DNA from: Russula earlei
Lineage: Eukaryota > Basidiomycota > Agaricomycetes > Russulales > Russulaceae
DNA: 64,000 nt
Assembly: GCA_025769875.1 (NCBI GenBank)
Contig: JAGFNK010000163.1
Location: 1 to 64,000, forward strand
Direction of reading: 5' to 3'
Shown here: positions 34,133 through 44,739 of the stretch, piece after piece
How the letters are laid out: the number at the start of each line of letters is the position of its first letter
Position numbering within the stretch: the stretch's first letter is position 1
Program-made: the position numbers and the translations under genes
Notes under the pieces: generated by a model
The model's database searches: none
Seen by the model: only the letters and a program-made list of their open reading frames with translations
What the model was told of the DNA's origin: nothing

Positions 34133-35386
34133 ATGTTTGCACATCTTGTCGTCCTGACCAACCTGCTCGTCGCTGTGATGGCTGCCCAGGATCCCGTACC
34201 GTTCAACACGACGGGTCCTCCCTTCGAAAAAATGACGACATGTGATTCACAAGGACCGTTGTCGTGCAGTCTTGAGGATCCATCCCAGGAGAATCTTTGC
34301 TGCTACGAGTCTCCGGGGGTGCGTTGCAATCGCTCTCATGCAAAGTCTCTGAGCGCTTTAGACTGACGCGTGTTCAAGGGACTGATCTTACAGACGCAGG
34401 TACGTCAGGGGCTGTAAGGGAGTTGTCGTGAATGAACAAGGGCGCGGGTACATCAGTTCTGGGATACCAGTCCGCCCAGTGGCCCTGGTGACAGCTGGAC
34501 TATTCACGGTTCGTGGCTGGTCTTTTCGTATGGGGTGTGCTCCGGTCCGCTCATCGAGGTGGTCAGGTCTTTGGCCAGACAAGTATGCATGCACGTCTAT
34601 CAGAAACGGACAGCTATCTGATTCACTACCTCCCGTAGTTGCGATGGCTCGTATTCCTCCGACTGCGATCCGAGTCGGAATTATAGAGACATCTCTCAGG
34701 TCCGTGCTATGCTATGGATTCACCGTGTTCCTTTCTCTAAAATGTTACGTGGACGCAGCTCTTGACCGACCAAGGCGCGAGCGATACATTGTCATTCATG
34801 AAGACATACTGGGTCGATATCCATGGTCAGAATGAGCAATTCTGGGAGGTGTGGCTCACAATCGTATAATCCTATATACTCGGCTCACGGCCTTGCAGCA
34901 CGAGTGGTGGAAGCATGGGACTTGCTATAGCACCTTGCAGCCTTCTTGCCTTCCTTCTGGCAGTCCCCGGGGCGCGGAGGCAGTCGCATTTTTCCAGCAG
35001 GTTGTCGCGCTATTCAAGACTCTGCCCACATACGACTGGCTTGCGTCCCAAGGGATCACTCCCAGCCGCTCCCAGACATATACCCTGGAGGAGTTGACCA
35101 GCGCGCTGAAGGCGGCCTCCGGAGTAAGTCGTCTACTATCCTGTCTTGCCGTCGAGTTAACGTGCCCGTTCACAGTTCGTCCCGGAGATTTCGTGCTCCG
35201 GCGGCCATATGATCAACGAAATCAGCTGGTATTTCTACATCACTGGTTCACTCCTTGATGGTGGCTGGAACCCTATCGGTGAGAAGAATGACTCGTTATG
35301 TATGTGGCAATACACTCATAGGGACTATAGATGCCCCAAAAAGGGGATCATGTGCATCAACTGGACTCCGGTATTATCCAAAGTGA
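34133..35386 (+). CDS. Secreted ribonuclease T2
   Basis: An extracellular base-unspecific RNase producing 2',3'-cyclic and 3' nucleotides. The ATG at 34133 opens a signal peptide, MFAHLVVLTNLLVAVMAA. Exon 1 ends at 34318 after CCYESPG. A 21-nt exon (34379-34399) encodes GLILQTQ. FWDTSPPSGPGDSWTIHG then continues through a 16-nt exon into LWPDNCDGSYSSDCDPS. This gives the complete first active-site motif, IHGLWPD, and the cysteine-rich NCDG...DCDPSR signature. LLTDQGASDTLSFMKTYW follows, then the second motif HEWWKHGTCYSTL. The C-terminus reads FVPEISCSGGHMINEISWYF and, after a last intron, GTIDAPKRGSCASTGLRYYP, the usual family ending. The stop is TGA at 35384-35386. About 270 residues in nine exons. 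All catalytic residues are present, in contrast to the upstream copy. Confidence 0.93.
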
Positions 35387-35689
35387 TAAGAGTGCACACA
35401 GGGATGCACACGATTGGGATTGACTCCGATGTTGTGCCTAAATTGGGTGAAATAACAAGTCAACTTTAAATGCAGTGTTTGTTTAATATCATATGCTCTC
35501 AGACAAAATATGCCATTCCTTGTGAGAGAAATTCACTCACTATATGTAAATTTGTGACAATTACCTGTAAATTACACTGTGGCAACACAATGTGTGATAA
35601 TGATGAATACATGATACACAACCAAATTATCACCAGGCTTGAATCACAGACTCAGCATGCAAATACAGGTACATCAGTAAAGATGGATT

Positions 35690-36215
35690 TTAGTTTCCGT
35701 CGGTTTCTCACCTCAGGAAACCGAAAAAAACCAGCGGAAACTGGGAAACCAGGAGACTGGGAAACCCATGTCTGGTTTCCTGGAAACAACCTGAGAGTAT
35801 CTTTCATGGAAACCTAAGAAACTAACAGAAACCTGTCGAAAGTATGGAAACTGGTAGAACTATAGTATAGTAATCACTGAAAATGATCAGAAATAGGGTA
35901 TATGTCATTTCTACTTGTAATTGGAAGTCGATTCGAGCTGGTATGGATCTAAGCCTTGAGGGGACTCTCAGGTATATACAGATCAGCATGGAATGCAGAT
36001 ATCATCGAGGCATCAGCATGATGAAGGGATTCATCGTCACCATCGTTGTCTGCACATTCCAGTGCAAGGTGCCAGCGTCGCTCACTCAGACGGTCGATGA
36101 AAACTTGAATTGTTTTCCAGTGTGCTTCATGATGTCTACCAGGTTTCCCAGTTTCTGGGTTTTCAGTTTCTGGAAACTGGGAAACCAGCGGAAACCAACG
36201 AAAACCTGGGAATTT
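35690..36215. repeat. Possible small inverted-repeat element with GGAAACC-rich ends
   Basis: The segments at about 35694-35795 and 36115-36215 are both packed with GGAAACC/GGTTTCC-type words and are partly complementary to each other (TTTCCGTCGGTTTC against the reverse complement GTTTCCGCTGGTTTC, and AACTGGGAAACC on both arms). The middle of about 320 bp has no such words. This fits a non-autonomous element with subterminal repeats, but exact termini and target duplications were not found. Confidence 0.35.
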
Positions 36216-36237
36216 TTTTTGTGGTTTGCTGATGTAT

Positions 36238-36854
36238 TGTTATATTTTACCCCCTTGTCAGTTTGCTCATAATCCCTCCCCATTATTATTCCTCTTGCTA
36301 TCTCTGTTCCCGTGGTTACTGTTTCATCCCTTGATAGTGATCCCTTATTGTGTTTCACTTATTGTGTTTCACTTATTGTGTTTCACTTATTGTGTTTCAT
36401 CTATTGTTGAGCTACTTTTGCTGTTGGTCTACCTTTACTTATTGTTCTGCTTATGGTACTGTACAGCCTTGCTACATACAGTATTTAAGCGCCTGTAGAA
36501 GCTGGGGAATGCCCCAAGCTTAGCTTTGTCCCATTTCCTGTCGCATCCCCTGCCCTGTACTCTCTCAATCACAACTTTGCTTGTGCTGGCCTACACCTTG
36601 CTTGACCTAAGCACACCTCAAGGAACCCTAGTGTTCCTCTTCCTCCTCTGCCTCTCTCTCATCGTCCTCCTCTTCTGTGAAACCAGGAGATCGACTCTGT
36701 CTGCGGACTGAGTCATTGTCTGACTCAGCCTTGAGACGCTAAACCTTTGATCCGGTCTCTTTGAACTGGCCCCACTGAACCCTTGAACCAAGTCACAGGG
36801 ACTTGGCCCCATTGAACCTTGAGCTAACGCTCTTACGGCCGCGACGCCGTAACA
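36238..36854 (+). mobile_element. Solo LTR with perfect 5-bp target-site duplication
   Basis: The 617-bp segment starts TGTTATATTTTACC and ends GCGACGCCGTAACA, so it has TG...CA ends that are part of the inverted pair TGTTA/TAACA. It is flanked on both sides by TGTAT (36233-36237 and 36855-36859), the 5-bp duplication expected for LTR retrotransposons. A TATA-like CAGTATTTAAGCGCC near 36479 could be the promoter, which would make the LTR read on the plus strand. No internal region follows, so it is a solo LTR left by recombination between two LTRs. The family (gypsy or copia) cannot be told from the LTR alone. Confidence 0.85.
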
Positions 36855-37708
36855 TGTATAGTGACCAGTAACTGTGCAACATTTTGTACAGTTTCCTTAT
36901 ATTGATTATATCCAAAGAACCACTGCAGCTACTGATATATGACTGGGCTTGTTTGAAAGCTCTACATGATAGCTTTATAATGGTACTATCAGTTATGTGG
37001 AACTCAGCACTTTATCACCATCTTGGCAATTTCATTTTTCCCTGTATCTGCTTGAACAAGTCCATTCTGGCAGTTTTGGGCTGCCAGAGGTGCGTGCAGA
37101 GGAGTGTGAAAGTGCAACATGGGGTGTCCCTGGGATCATTTTGATCCCCTAATTTTTTCCACTCCCCTTAGGGGAAAATACATTCTGCTGTGACCCTTCT
37201 CAGACCTTGTATGACTCACATCAAAATCAAAAATGTCCAAAAAGCAAGAACATTCCACACTGCCTCCATGACTCCATATCTGAGAAAAACACAAACACGT
37301 GACTCAATTGCATGCATGCACCAAAACCAGAACAAGTGCATCAGCCACATAGAGAGGCAGTGTGTTATTTCTGTTGAAGTCAAAGTCCTTCCACTATACA
37401 TTTTCATTACTGTCTTACTTACATTCCCAACTCCAAAAAGGCTCCTAAAAACACTCTCCTATTTTATTCCTTAAGTAACATACTTGTAAAACATATAAAA
37501 TAGCCTCTTATTGCCGGCAAATGTAACAATTGTCATGTTCCTTGTTTTCGAAAACCCCTCACATGCACTTCAAACAAGTCCCCCTCTCGTGCTCTACCAC
37601 TGCTCCACATTGTTTACATACATCCCTGACTCTGTGCTGCGCCAATGGCCCACTGGCCTGTCTTGCCCACTTGCATGTTCCCACCACCTGGGTATCATAT
37701 CTTCACCA

Positions 37709-37720
37709 GGTTATGGGCCC
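37709..37720 (+). other. Primer-binding site of a decayed copia element
   Basis: GGTTATGGGCCC follows directly after ...CTTCACCA, a possible LTR end. The same 12 bases sit directly after the LTR of the full-length copia element at 50,453-50,464. It matches the copia-type primer site complementary to the anticodon arm of initiator methionine tRNA. Confidence 0.6.
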
Positions 37721-37794
37721 TGAAGTTGCCTATTGAAATATCAAAGTTAAATTAATTCACGCCTCACAAAGAAGAAAAGTCCAATAAGATAAGA

Positions 37795-37925
37795 TGGAAG
37801 ATAACAGACTTCCAGTGGTCAAACTAGCCAGTGATGGATCAAATTGGGTATCATACTGGGACCATATGGTGTGGACTCTCCAAGTGAAGGGCATGGAAGA
37901 ACATCTAACTGAGGTGAGGTATTGG
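37795..37925 (+). pseudogene. Copia-type gag N-terminal fragment
   Basis: The frame beginning MEDNRLPVVKLASDGSNWV at 37795 and continuing through YWDHMVWTLQVKGMEEHLTE has the pattern of the N-terminal gag domain (UBN2/DUF4219-like) of fungal Ty1/copia elements, in which a conserved GSNW precedes a WKxxM-like helix. It lies 75 bp after a copia-type primer-binding site on the same strand. No continuation into protease, integrase or reverse transcriptase was found, so it is a fragment. Confidence 0.65.
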
Positions 37926-38140
37926 TTACTCCAAGATATATCAACACAGGAGATGTAAATGGAGTACTGTACTAATACGACCAACTCTTCGGTCACGCGT
38001 CACAAGCCCCCTCTGAAGAGAAGAGATACGGCTCAGGTCACAGGTCACAACCAGTTATGAAGACTGTGACAAAAATCATTAAAAAATTTCCTAAATGGGA
38101 ATATTCATTTATTTATTATAAACAAGTGCCTAAATTCTAT

Positions 38141-38518
38141 CTACTTGTTGTCTGTGTCGCTCACATCATTCGCGACCCAAAATTTGGAGGAATAGAGGAT
38201 GTTTGCACACTTCTTATGCTTACCATGTCCTTCTACAGCTTGACTAGCCTGAGTTGTATCAACTACCTCACCATGAACAGACTCCACTGAAGCACACTCT
38301 GCATCTGCAGTTATAACAAGGCCACCTTCTTCTCCCGGTATGTACAGCTCATCATCATCATCACAATCCATAGAGTCGGAGCATTCAAGTTGTGTATGCG
38401 CGGAAACGATGTCTGTCATGGGAACTTCGCTGTCATCACCATGAATATCAATAGCACTCTCTTCAAGGTCCTCCATTTGTTCGAGGGAAGTAAGTGTAGG
38501 AGGTGCATGGTGGGGCAC
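38141..38518 (-). CDS. Unrecognised acidic open frame in repeat DNA
   Basis: A 125-codon frame rich in Asp and Glu (SMDCDDDDELYIPGEEGG) with no motif I recognise. It may be a piece of a transposon-encoded protein, given its surroundings. No introns or flanking exons could be attached. Confidence 0.2.
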   Translation of the reverse strand: MPHHAPPTLTSLEQMEDLEESAIDIHGDDSEVPMTDIVSAHTQLECSDSMDCDDDDELYIPGEEGGLVITADAECASVESVHGEVVDTTQASQAVEGHGKHKKCANILYSSKFWVANDVSDTDNK

Positions 38519-38686
38519 ACCACCTCAGGAACATGGCTGTGTGATCTCCACCCAAAATGTTGGGGTCCACTGTATAGCATGCCAGGTCGGGGCCTGGGGA
38601 GTTCGTGGGGCTTGATCCGAGGGTGGGTACGGACAGGGAGGAGCTGAGAGCAAGCAGGGATTGTAGCCGGAACGTGACGCGCATGC

Positions 38687-38717
38687 GAGAGAGAGAGAGA
38701 GAGTGTGTGTGTGTGTT
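38687..38717 (+). repeat. Compound GA/GT microsatellite
   Basis: About eight GA units pass directly into about seven GT units, in repeat-rich non-coding DNA. Confidence 0.9.
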
Positions 38718-39960
38718 CTTGAAAGGAAAGCGGGAGATTTTGAGGGAGTCAAGGTGTTCTTTGGCACATGAGAGGGTTAACGCAGAGGCAGAAGCTCTTG
38801 ATTTGATTCCCTAAGCTACTGTACAGGATGGTAGCTACTTAAATACAAAAGTGCTACTCCAGAGTCCTGATCTTCCTACTGCGAATTCGCGAGCATGAGG
38901 CAATGATGTCGGGGGCGAGATGCCATGGGCAGCGAGTCCTCGCGTAGCACGTTGATGACAACATACGTGCATCATTCATGTCCGTGCGTGGACATGTGGC
39001 GGGCAAGGACGATGCTTGAGGGACGAGTGGGCTGGAGCCGAGGTGAGTGATGTCGACGGCGATCGACTTGAGATGTTGCCATAGTCTGCTGACATGGGGC
39101 AAGGACCGCGGCAGGGATGTCATTGAGAGGCGAGTGCATGAGAGAGAAGGAAAGGAAGAGGATATGAAGGGCGAAGGGAGGGTGAACGCGTGGCGAGGGA
39201 GGGAGATGGTACAAGTCAGGTGTGTTTCCTGGCCACCGGGCTCACACACCTTACAACTGTAACAAGCTCGTGAAGTGTTTTTGATGCCTCACAACTGGGA
39301 TCTGGGAGGAGGGCTTGATGGACATCTATTGGGATAAAGCTGTTCAGTGCAGTCATGGTTGTAGCTGCATGGTCCTCAAAGCACACAACAAATCTTTCAA
39401 GGTTTTAATGTTCAAATCCCGACTCGCACTCAAGTTGCGTGTCAGACCACCACCTGACGTTAGTGCATGTCACATGTTGCCTCTCGGCCCAATCAGGGCT
39501 TTGAAGAGATGTGAGATTTGTCACACGGTTTTCCCAACTTTGAAGAGTCAGTCGGTCATCGAAATCTGTCACATGTCACAAGCTATGAAGAGTTGGTTGT
39601 ATTAGTACAGTATCACTGGCAATGCAGTGGGCCAATGATGATGCCACAACCAAACAGATCATTGCTTTGTCAATATCAGATATAGCATTTGGCCGAATCA
39701 AGCACACAACTGATGCAAAGGGGGTTTGAGATGCACTAAATAGTGCTTCAAAGTCCAGTCAAGTCCAGTTTTTCCCACAATTTTGGTGTGACTGTGACCA
39801 TGACTGCCTGCTGGTTTGCCCAATCTTTAAAAAACCAGACTGGACTGCATGTGACCAGTTACACATGGTCATTTGCAGTCAATTGACCAGTTCAGACCAG
39901 TCCCAACCGAAACTGGAGGATGACTGGTCAAAACCAGTTCTTGACCGGGTAAGTCATGTC

Positions 39961-41400
39961 ACCCCCTGCTGTCTTGCACACCCACATGCTGCCATATCTC
40001 CTGTTCACATTGCGTTCACATCCCTCCCTCTCTTGTCTCAGTCATTCCTCTCTCTATCTCCCCCTTCCACTTCCCTTCCTCTCTGTCATCCCTTCATTAT
40101 CACTCGGGCCTCAACATCCCTTCCATCAAGACGCCATGCCCCATCCCTCATGTGGCACCACTCACCACATTGTCTTGGATCCCGACACCCTACCAAAATG
40201 ACTCCTCACACCACACCCTCTCACATACCCGTCTTGCCTTCTCCCACTCTTCTGCCTGTTCTGCCTCTCCTCCTACTCTCTCCACAACCACCTCCCACCA
40301 ATGCAGCCCCATCTGTCAACCCCAAAACCGTGAACTGTCACCTCGTGCCCTGTGGTCCAGCTGTCCTTTCAACCCTCAGTTTCCCTTGCATCGTGCCTCT
40401 TGGTCACTGTGTTCTTTTCTTTCCTGCCTTTCATTCACCTTGGTACCACTCCTCACTTGCCTCTGTCTTTTATCATGTCTCGCTCCCTCTCTTGACTGGC
40501 CTCACCCACCTTTCATTCCCTCCAATGATTGGGATGCATGATGCATCCACTCCTCACCTCTGAACAATTCTACTTTATGTTCTCCTCATCCTCCACCACC
40601 CACATCATCGCCCCCACCCATTGCCTTTCAAATGGGCCTTTGTTGTGCCTTTGTCTTTCATCCCCTTTCTGTCTCCTCTTGCCACTTGTTGGATCGCCCA
40701 TCGTGGCTCAAGCCCCATGCCCCCTCCCACTTGTCTCATGCATGCCTCAGTCACTGTCGCCACCACTGCTGGATGCCTCATCCTGTCTGCCTCCATTGCC
40801 TCGATGATGACCCTCGGAGCAGTAATAGAAAAAGTGAGTGTTTTGGGCTACAAGGTACGATACCCCGCTCTGACTCCCCTTACAATTGCCTTGGTTTTCT
40901 TTCACCTTACAATCACCTATGTTCTCTTTCACTTTACAATTCCCTTTGTTCTCCTTTGCCTTACAATACACTACTACACTCTGCCACCATGATGAAGCTC
41001 TGTTTACATGCTCTGTATGCATCTTGCCCACATCTCCTCTGTCTCTCATCTTTCTTCTCCTACTTCCCTTTCGAATCTCAATGACGCCATTTAGTGTAAA
41101 TACATAGGATGAACAATGCAAACAGTTTGTAAAAACCCCTCTTAATGAACAAACAATCTCACATGTCACTCCTCTCAAAACACACATGCATGGACATGCC
41201 CACTCTCTGGCTTTGCCCTCCCTGTCCACTGCTGTTCACACCTGCCCAAGGATGCACCGTCCATCTGCCTCTCCTGTGTTTGCATCCCTTACCTGTACAA
41301 TGTGAACTTCCCCTCCCCTTACTTCTTGTCCTTCACACCCTTGATGCTCATGGTTTAGCTTTGTAGCCCCAACTTTGTATATAAACTCTTAGACACAATA
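39961..41400. other. Pyrimidine-rich non-coding part of the hAT element
   Basis: Long C/T-rich stretches give open plus-strand frames of up to 230 codons composed almost only of S, L, P, T and H (39865-40563). I regard these as compositional artefacts. No motif was found on either strand. Confidence 0.45.
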
Positions 41401-43253
41401 ATAAAGTGCTTACTCTAAAACAAACTCGTCTCAAGCACTTCAGCCCCTTCATCACCAGCAAGAAAGTCCCCATATTCTGTGAGATCTACCTTGTTGACAT
41501 GTGCTGAATTCCAAGCTGCAATATCAGCAATGTCCTTGTGCCATGCAAACTTCATAAGTTGCAACTCTTCAAATCTTTGTGAGCCAAGGGATGCCTGACG
41601 GTCATTAGCCACCTGCTTTCCAGCAGAGAAGAGCCATTTACATGGAATGGAAGAGGCTTGGCATGGAAGAACATCAAGCACGATGTGTGCAAGTGTTGAA
41701 TACACTTGGGCATGATCCTATCATGGAATAAGGGTGAAAATCAAGATGAGGGAAGCACAACTTGACATACCTGCCACCACTCAACAATATCTGTATCCTT
41801 CATGACATCAGGAGGTATGTCATCCAGGTATCGCTTCAATTCTGAGGCCCATTCTTCATTGGCATCTCTAGAAACACACAACTGTCAAAACCGATCAAAC
41901 TCAGATAGAAGGGGATTGCAACGAAGGCTTGCAGCACTATCATCGTCCATAGCTTGTGTGGCTCTTGGTTGGCGCTGGTGATATTGCACCATCTACAGTT
42001 GTAAAGGATCAGTCTACATGCTGTAAAACCTTGGAACTTGAACACACCACTTTCTCCAATATCCTATGTGCCTCCAGCTGCCAGTTCTTTGCATCGACAT
42101 TACCATTTCTCCATTCCACTGCTTGCTCCATGGCGCCACCCCAAGCCATTTCAATGTAGTCCAGTTTGTAGTAGGGGTGGAGGACTGGGTTCATGCATCA
42201 GTTATGTTCAAATGAGATGTGATAAAAGAAGCTTACCAAGTGCCAGCACATAGATAGGCTTTTCATCAAAGTGAGAATAGTACTTCTGAAGCTTTGTAAG
42301 TCTGTTGTTCATTGCATCATGATACAATGAAAGGTGATCATCCTGGGATTTGGCCTCCCAAGCAGTCTGTAGTTGTTCTATCGCAGGGAGGGCATGCCAC
42401 AAAGTGGGAAGTCGCTCAGATGAGAAGTAGTGCTGTATATCATTGGAATCCTATCAACACTGTTAAGTTTGCCACTGGCCATCAGATAAACATGAACATA
42501 CCTTCAAAATCTCACATGCATCCCTCATGCATCTCCAATCCCCGTCTGAGAATTGAAATGCACTCCGTCTGATCTTCTTTGTGATCATCCCATTGCGTTG
42601 TATGGTGGTAATTGGGCCAAATAAAGTATTGTCAGAGTTTAGGAACAGATTGATTGGCTACATATGCTCAATCAGTGCCATGCACCATAAGTTCCATAAC
42701 AAAGCATGGTGACTCGCCTGCCGCAGTTTGTATGAATGATGAAGCATTAAGTATGCTGAACCCCACTGAACATTGCTGTGAAGTGGTATCTTGAGTGGTG
42801 TGTCAATCTTGCATTGAGTTTGAAGCTTCTCAAAGTATTCGATCTGCTGTCCCAAGGCCTGAATCTGAGAAGATAATTTAAGTTTGTTTCATGGGAATAG
42901 CTGGCATTGACATGCCTTGATTGCAATGGTACAGACAGCTGTGATGACATCCAACGATCCACCAAGAACATGGTTATCTGGCAAATCTGGATCATATTCC
43001 CAGATGGCAGTTGCTGTCTCGACTGCAGAAATCTTTGTTATATGGCTCATCATGGCCACATTGGCAAGGTTGACTACATGCTCAAGACACCTGACACAGT
43101 GAATGGGGTTCTCAGACTTGAACATTACTAAAGAGATATGGGTACTCATGGCAATTGATTCTCCTTGGCCCTCCACTCTTGGTACCCTCAATGATGGTGA
43201 AAGGACTCAATTGTCTCACACGTCGAGTTGTTGTTTGAGGCATTGTCAAGCAT

Positions 43254-43758
43254 CACCAAACCTGCATTCTGCAACTGCTTAGTTTCCATGCGACCACAGA
43301 CAAGGAAGATTGACTTGCCAAGTACACATGATGTCATGATGTATATTCACAATGCGATGGTTGAGTGGCTAACAGCACTGAAAGGTGACATCTCTGTGAG
43401 TTAAGAGGATGTTGTCATCATCATTCTTGTCATACTTACCTTGCAAAATGTACAGAATGCCCCTGGCAAGATCTCCTTGACTGCAGATGGATGGACAGCA
43501 GACAATACAAAGTCACCATTCCTCAGAATGACAGCACACTGGATTGATGTGAAGAAGGGGAAGTGGGCCTTGCATTCAGAGGTGATTGGGTTTAAAGGGA
43601 TCTCAGGTGAGCACAGTGGCTGGAATTTAGGGTGGTACTTCCTTGGACTTTGTGACTGTGTGGGCATTTGTTCTGACAACACATCAAAGGTAAATTGAGT
43701 CTTGATTTGACACTGATTTAACACTGATTTAGAATTGCTGACATAGCTTGGAATGGTG
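43254..43758 (+). other. About 500-bp inverted segment inside the hAT transposase
   Basis: Plus-strand coding runs from near 43,259 (PAFCNCLVSMRPQTRKIDL) to 43,756 (GICSDNTSK, an intron, then LGM), whereas the exons on both sides code on the minus strand. The two borders carry the 5-bp inverted pair CACCA (43254-43258) and TGGTG (43754-43758). Flipping the segment back would make the conserved order colinear in frame on both sides. Confidence 0.8.
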
Positions 43759-44479
43759 GCAACAGCAAGGGCCTGTGTCATGGTTCATTGTCACCAACCC
43801 CTGTCCACATTTGCAAATGTCGTACCTGGTCATCACAGGCAATAAATTGAGCCACAGCGTGTATCACACTGTCTTGCATGAATTCAGGCAAATCCTCTTC
43901 TGTCTTGAGGTGTCTGTCCAATGTTGCCTGCTTCATTCTCCCCACCTTCAGTTCAGTTTTGGCTGCTTCCATCTGCTTCCACATTGCATGAGGGATTGAA
44001 AAATGGTTCTCTGGTATCTTTGCATGCTTACACCTTTACTTATAGAGTTCGTAGTGCTGTTGGACATGAGCATGACAACTTGAGTTGCTACCAATATGGA
44101 ATGCTTTTTGCTTTCCTTGCCTGGCAACAAAATCATTGTCTTCCCTTTTCAATTGTAAGTATCCCTCTTCCACTGTATTAAAGGTAGGCTAATACCCCCT
44201 TGCAGGGCTTGCACCATCGTCCACTTTATATATCGTAGGTGTTCCCTTTCGTAAATTTGACAGTTAGCCGGTCTGAGAATATTGTCAACAGGTCTTTGGT
44301 GCTGTCTTTCTTCATCACGAGAGCCTCTGAAATCTCGCTGCGATGTCACTCCTCAAGATCATTGGGTTCCTGGCATATGAGTGAGTGATTGGCTTCCCTT
44401 TTTATATATGATCATACCTCATCCCCAATGTTGGTGTCTTCAGACTCCTTGAAATTGTCACCAATGATGACAGGTTCAT

Positions 44480-44511
44480 CCTCCTCCTCCTCCTCCTCCT
44501 CCTCCTCCTCC

Positions 44512-44549
<38 letters not shown>
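44480..44549 (+). repeat. (TCC)n followed by (TCA)n trinucleotide repeat
   Basis: About 11 TCC units followed by about 12 TCA units. On the minus strand, in the transposase N-terminal frame, they read as a run of Glu and a run of Asp. Confidence 0.9.
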
Positions 44550-44551
<2 letters not shown>

Positions 44552-44739
44552 TCTTCTCACTGACCATATGTTTAGCCTTTTTATAAGACTGAGCAGAGGG
44601 TACATTATCAGAAATTTTGTCACTGCTGCTATCAGACACTGGTCGCTTTGTGTCATGAACACTCTCAAAGAGTCTGTTCTATTAAAGGGACTTCAAAGGG
44701 ACTTAACGAGGAATGCATACAACTATTGACAAGCAAGAC

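Larger units (their letters stand above)
36855..39740. other. CpG-poor decayed repeat DNA
   Basis: AT-rich sequence with few CpG and many TpG/CpA, without intact genes. It holds the copia leader/gag fragment listed separately, a minus-strand frame at 38141-38518 rich in Asp/Glu that may be a piece of a transposon protein, and the GA/GT microsatellite. The rest looks like unrecognisable old transposon sequence. Confidence 0.5.
41415..44670 (-). pseudogene. hAT transposase relic with internal inversion
   Basis: Minus-strand exons carry the hAT C-terminal dimerisation domain (LAHIVLDVLPCQASSIP, LFSAGKQVANDRQASLG, 41415-41705), a central part (YEKIL-like helices; EYFEKLQTQCKIDTPLKIPL near 42,800; VVNLANVAMMSHITKI near 43,050; MLDNASNNNSTCETIE near 43,240), and an N-terminal part (MWKQMEAAKTELKVGRMKQA near 43,980; QALAVA near 43,770). 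The piece that should lie between QALAVA and MLDNASNN, including ISLTADGWTADNTKSPF and HSGWNLGWYFLGLCDCVG, is on the plus strand at about 43,258-43,754, so this segment is inverted. Several in-frame stops also occur. The N-terminal region has a run of Glu and Asp encoded by triplet repeats. Catalytically dead as a single gene. Confidence 0.85.

Noticed and set aside
35209..35469. Extended reading of the RNase T2 last exon to 35469
   Set aside because: Reading through skips an obvious intron. Splicing it gives GTIDAPKRGSCASTGLRYYP and a stop at 35386, which is the family's normal C-terminus.
36618..36812. Minus-strand frame inside the solo LTR
   Set aside because: Lies wholly inside the LTR and has no motif; it is a by-product of LTR composition.
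39865..40563. Plus-strand frame of 232 codons
   Set aside because: Almost pure Ser, Leu, Pro, Thr and His from C/T-rich DNA. No motif, and it sits inside a decayed hAT element.
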